Assembly: GCF_014199295.1 (NCBI RefSeq)
Contig: NZ_JACIJH010000001.1
Coordinates: 434,001-498,000 of the forward strand
Direction of reading: 5' to 3'
DNA length: 64,000 bases
From: Sphingopyxis panaciterrulae
GTDB taxonomy: Bacteria; Pseudomonadota; Alphaproteobacteria; Sphingomonadales; Sphingomonadaceae
A program made the position numbers and the translations under genes. Positions 61,308 through 64,000 of this stretch are shown in pieces. The notes under the pieces are model-generated. The model had not been told where the DNA came from and made no database searches. It saw only the letters and a program-made list of their open reading frames with translations. Positions within the stretch are counted from its first letter, which is position 1, and the number at the start of each line of letters is the position of its first letter.

Positions 61308-62819
61308 CTAAAAGGATGCGCGGGCCCCGGCCGGCACCAGCGGCACCACGCGCAGCATCGCGGCGGCGGCGAGGAGCAGGGTCGCGGCAGCGAAGGCCAT
61401 CGTCCAGATCGGCTCGCCGGGAAAAAAAGCCTGCATGATCGACCCCATCACCGTCGCGACGAGCAGTTGCGGCACGACGATGAAGATGTTGAAAAGCCCC
61501 ATGTAGATGCCGAGCTTTGCCTGCGGCAGGCTGGAGGCGAGGATCGCATAGGGCATGGCGAGCACCGAGGCCCAGAAGATGCCGATGAAGACCTCGCTGA
61601 CGATCAGGCACGTCGGATCGCGCAGCACGAAGAAGCTGGCATAGCCGACCGCGCCGCAGACCAGCCCGACGATATGGGTGCGCGCCGCGCCGATCCGCCG
61701 CGCGAGCCACGGCAGCAGGGTCAGCGCCGCGAGCGCCGCGACGCCGTTGTAGATGGCGAACAGCTCGCCGACCCAGTTGCTCGCGGCCTGATAGGCGGCG
61801 CTCGCGGCGTCGGCGGCGCCGTAATGATAGCGGGCGACGATCGGGGTCGTGTTGATCCACATGATGAACAGCGCCGACCAACTGAAGAATTGCACGAGCG
61901 CGAGCCGCTTCATCAGCGGCGGCATGCCCGCGAAATCGCCGACGATGCTGGACAGCATGTTGGTTTCCTTGCCGCGCCGCGCGAGCGCGATGGCGAGCAT
62001 CGAGGCGAGGCCGTAGCCTACGAGCAACGCGCCGAGCAGCAGCACCTCGCGCAGCAGGCTAGCCCGCATCTGGACGAAGACGACGAAGGCGCCCGCCGCG
62101 ATCCAGCCGAGCCCGGTGCCATAGCCGTGTGCCGCGAGCGCGCGCAGCGGCGGCGCGGGGGGCGTTGCGGCCGCGGCCTCGAACGCCGCCATTTGCGCCG
62201 GATCATATTCCTCGGTCGCGATGACCGTCCATAGCACCGACAGGAACAGCGCGATGCCGCCGAACCAGAAGGCATAGCGCACCGTGTCGGGAATCTGCCC
62301 CGGCGGCGCGACATTGGCGACGCCGAGCGCTTCCATGACAGCGGGGAAAAGCGAGCCGACGACCGCGCCGGCACCGATGAAGGCGGTCTGCACCGCATAG
62401 CCGGCGCTGTGCTGGTCCCTGTGCAGCATGTCGCCGACGAAGGCGCGGAAGGGTTCCATCGAGATGTTGAGCGACGCGTCGAGCAGCCACAGCATCACCG
62501 CCGCGAACCAGATCGCCGGGCTTTCGGGCATGACGAACAGCGCGATCGCGGCGAGGATCGCGCCGGCGAGGAAGTAAGGGCGGCGGCGGCCGAGACGGCC
62601 AAGCCAGGTGCGATCGCTCATATGGCCGATGATCGGCTGGACGAGTAGCCCGGTCAGCGGCGCTGCGACCCACAGGCCCGGCAGTCGCTCGATATCCTCG
62701 CCGAGCGACTGGAAGATGCGGCTCATATTGGCGTTCTGGAGCGCGAAGCCGACCTGGAGGCCGAAGAAGCCGAAGCTGATGTTCCACAGGCCGGCGAAAC
62801 CCTGTCGCGGCTTCTCCAT
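61308..62819 (-). CDS. MFS sugar transporter, SLC45/sucrose-symporter-like
   Basis: Inner-membrane major facilitator of 503 residues with about 12 transmembrane helices. The N-terminal part has GFALQNANMSRIFQSLG and the loop GHMSDRTWLGRLGRRRPYFL, features of the glycoside/sucrose symporter group (SUT/SLC45/SuxC). These import alpha-glucosides with protons. A LacI-type regulator gene follows on the same strand 142 bases upstream, so the sugar carrier is probably induced by its substrate. The start at 62819 follows GGGGGAGAG. Confidence 0.85.
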   Translation of the reverse strand: MEKPRQGFAGLWNISFGFFGLQVGFALQNANMSRIFQSLGEDIERLPGLWVAAPLTGLLVQPIIGHMSDRTWLGRLGRRRPYFLAGAILAAIALFVMPESPAIWFAAVMLWLLDASLNISMEPFRAFVGDMLHRDQHSAGYAVQTAFIGAGAVVGSLFPAVMEALGVANVAPPGQIPDTVRYAFWFGGIALFLSVLWTVIATEEYDPAQMAAFEAAAATPPAPPLRALAAHGYGTGLGWIAAGAFVVFVQMRASLLREVLLLGALLVGYGLASMLAIALARRGKETNMLSSIVGDFAGMPPLMKRLALVQFFSWSALFIMWINTTPIVARYHYGAADAASAAYQAASNWVGELFAIYNGVAALAALTLLPWLARRIGAARTHIVGLVCGAVGYASFFVLRDPTCLIVSEVFIGIFWASVLAMPYAILASSLPQAKLGIYMGLFNIFIVVPQLLVATVMGSIMQAFFPGEPIWTMAFAAATLLLAAAAMLRVVPLVPAGARASF

Positions 62820-62916
62820 CGCGGCTCTCCCCCTTGTGGCCGCCGGGGCGGCTCGCGTTTCTCGCGGACTGTGCCGCGCGGTGGAGGAGGGGGCAAGCGC
62901 GGCGGGATGGGTATAC

Positions 62917-62926
62917 GAATGCGTTC
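62917..62926. promoter_or_regulatory. Candidate LacI-family operator
   Basis: GAATGCGTTC has arms GAA/TTC around TGCG and lies 97 bases upstream of the MFS start and downstream of lacI. LacI operators usually have a central CG, which this site lacks, so the call is weak. Confidence 0.3.
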
Positions 62927-62936
62927 AGGAATTAGG

Positions 62937-62958
62937 CCCCTCATCTGAAGATGAGGGG
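62937..62958 (-). terminator. Hairpin just after the LacI-family gene
   Basis: Arms CCCCTCATCT/AGATGAGGGG form a perfect 10-bp palindrome around GA, three bases past the regulator stop. The downstream minus strand has no T-run, so termination may be weak; an operator role is also possible. Confidence 0.45.
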
Positions 62959-62961
62959 GGC

Positions 62962-63996
62962 TCAGACCGCCGTGCTCTGCCTTTTTATCAGCCGCGCGGG
63001 CAGCATCGTGCGTTCGGGATCCTTGCCGTCGATGCGGCGGAGCAGCGCGTCGACGAGCAGTTCGCCGGCGCCCTTCATGTCCTGCATCACCGTGGTCAGC
63101 GTCGGCGAGGTCTGGCTGGCGGCGGGGATGTCGTCGAAGCCGATCAGCGCGACGTCCTGCGGACAGCGCAGCTTCGCCTCGGCCAGCGCGCGCATCGCGC
63201 CGATCGCGATCAGGTCGCTGCCCGCGAAGATCGCGTCGAACGCCGTCCCGCGCGCGAGCAGCGCCTTCGCGGCGGCATAGCCCGATTCCTCCGACGAGAC
63301 GGCGTTCTGGCGGAGGGCCGGGTCCGCCGCCAGCCCCGCCGCCGCCATCGCGCGGCAAAGGCCGGTGTAGCGGTCCTGGAATTCTGGGGCATGGGCCGAG
63401 GCGTCGCCCAGAAAGGCGATGCGCCGCCGCCCGATCGCGATCAGATGCGCGCCCGCCGCCTCGCCCGCACCGATATTGTCGGACCCGACCGTCAATCCGA
63501 TACTGTCCTCGGACACCGACCCCCAGCGCACGAATTTCGTGTCCATCTCCACCAGATGCTCGAGCTTGGCGCGATAGAGCTGATAGTCGCCATAGCCGAG
63601 CAGGATGATGCCGTCCGAGCGGTGGCTGTCCTGATAGGCGACGTGCCAGTCGTTGTGCATCTGCTGGAAACTGATGAGCAGGTCGTAGCCGCGCAGCGCG
63701 CATTGTCGCGTGATCGACCCCAGCATCGACAGGAAGAAGGGGTTTATCATCGATTCGTCCGGGGTCGGGTCCTCGAAGAAGAGCAGGGCGATGGTGTGGG
63801 TGCGCTGCGAGCGCAGGCTGGAGGCGTTCTTGTCGACCGTATAGTTGAGCTCGCGCGCGATGCGCTCGATATTGGCGCGGGTCGCGGCGCTGACCGACTT
63901 GCTGCCGCGCAACGCGCGCGACACCGTGGGCTGCGACACGCCCGCCAGATAGGCGATGTCGAACGATGTCGGCTTGGACGACGGCGGCCGCCCCAT
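62962..63996 (-). CDS. LacI-family transcriptional regulator
   Basis: Regulator of 344 residues. The N-terminal helix-turn-helix FDIAYLAGVSQPTVSRALRG (about 12-31) and hinge LNYTVDKNASSLRS are LacI-type, and the rest is a periplasmic-binding-protein-like sugar sensor (GFDDIPAASQTSPTLTTV near the end). It probably represses the MFS carrier downstream until a glycoside binds. ATG at 63996 gives a normal N-terminus, but only four bases of upstream sequence are visible, so an earlier start cannot be ruled out. Confidence 0.88.
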   Translation of the reverse strand: MGRPPSSKPTSFDIAYLAGVSQPTVSRALRGSKSVSAATRANIERIARELNYTVDKNASSLRSQRTHTIALLFFEDPTPDESMINPFFLSMLGSITRQCALRGYDLLISFQQMHNDWHVAYQDSHRSDGIILLGYGDYQLYRAKLEHLVEMDTKFVRWGSVSEDSIGLTVGSDNIGAGEAAGAHLIAIGRRRIAFLGDASAHAPEFQDRYTGLCRAMAAAGLAADPALRQNAVSSEESGYAAAKALLARGTAFDAIFAGSDLIAIGAMRALAEAKLRCPQDVALIGFDDIPAASQTSPTLTTVMQDMKGAGELLVDALLRRIDGKDPERTMLPARLIKRQSTAV

Positions 63997-64000
63997 GTTC

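Noticed and set aside
62911-62916. A further GTATAC in the MFS/lacI intergenic region
   Set aside because: The flanks do not match the 17-bp consensus of the three catabolic promoters and the locus is unrelated.
1-64000. CRISPR arrays, tRNA or rRNA genes, transposases and integrases
   Set aside because: No regularly spaced repeats, tRNA-like cloverleaf, rRNA segments or transposase motifs were seen in reading the window.

Overview
This is a dense, GC-rich stretch of a Gram-negative bacterial chromosome or large replicon. The gene families point to a sphingomonad (Sphingopyxis, Novosphingobium or a relative): TonB-dependent receptors, GMC oxidoreductases, CYP101-like P450, heteromeric acyl-CoA dehydrogenases and many short-chain dehydrogenases. 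The genus is an inference. I found no rRNA, tRNA, insertion sequence or CRISPR array.

From 1 to about 49,000 lies a catabolic supercluster. Its gene content suits a hydrophobic polycyclic or isoprenoid alcohol, acid or ketone that is oxidised, activated with CoA and beta-oxidised. The substrate cannot be read from the sequence. Blocks are: (i) 1-7450, minus strand, two CoA ligases, two SDRs, a GMC oxidoreductase and an aldehyde dehydrogenase; (ii) 8592-13185, minus strand, a Rieske oxygenase, a ketosteroid-Delta1-dehydrogenase-like flavoprotein, a SnoaL-like protein and an MDR reductase, divergent from a FadR-type regulator (13376); (iii) 14256-17204, plus strand, a TPP-dependent E1 alpha/beta pair with a free lipoyl domain and a nitroreductase, with no E2 or E3; (iv) 17201-24072, minus strand, two P450s, a serine hydrolase, rubredoxin, GMC oxidoreductase, kinase-like protein and cupin; (v) 24483-27547, plus strand, an acyl-CoA dehydrogenase pair and a hydratase; (vi) 29433-36762, minus strand, hydratase, dehydrogenase pair, MFS carrier, Old Yellow Enzyme and two SDRs; (vii) 38816-44998, plus strand, a third dehydrogenase pair, thioesterase and four SDRs; (viii) 45010-49160, a second kinase-like protein, an unknown protein, a phytanoyl-CoA dioxygenase-like enzyme and an AraC-type regulator; then a TonB receptor (49490-51913) closed by a strong terminator.

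Two sets of promoter sites suggest at least two regulons. A CTAACTA-centred element is shared by the divergent promoters at about 13270 and 24390, with weaker relatives elsewhere. A GTATAC-centred element is shared by three divergent promoters at about 28835, 36783 and 38790; the last belongs to a GntR regulator with two winged-helix domains.

From 52,220 to 61,092 is a separate C4-dicarboxylate-type system. dctA, a TonB receptor and a lipoprotein hydrolase run on the minus strand, divergent from dctB and dctD. Two TGTGCG/CGCA inverted repeats sit between them, and the DctD homologue lacks the GAFTGA loop needed for sigma54 activation. The window ends with an SLC45-like MFS sugar carrier and a LacI regulator, probably the edge of a sugar-utilisation locus.
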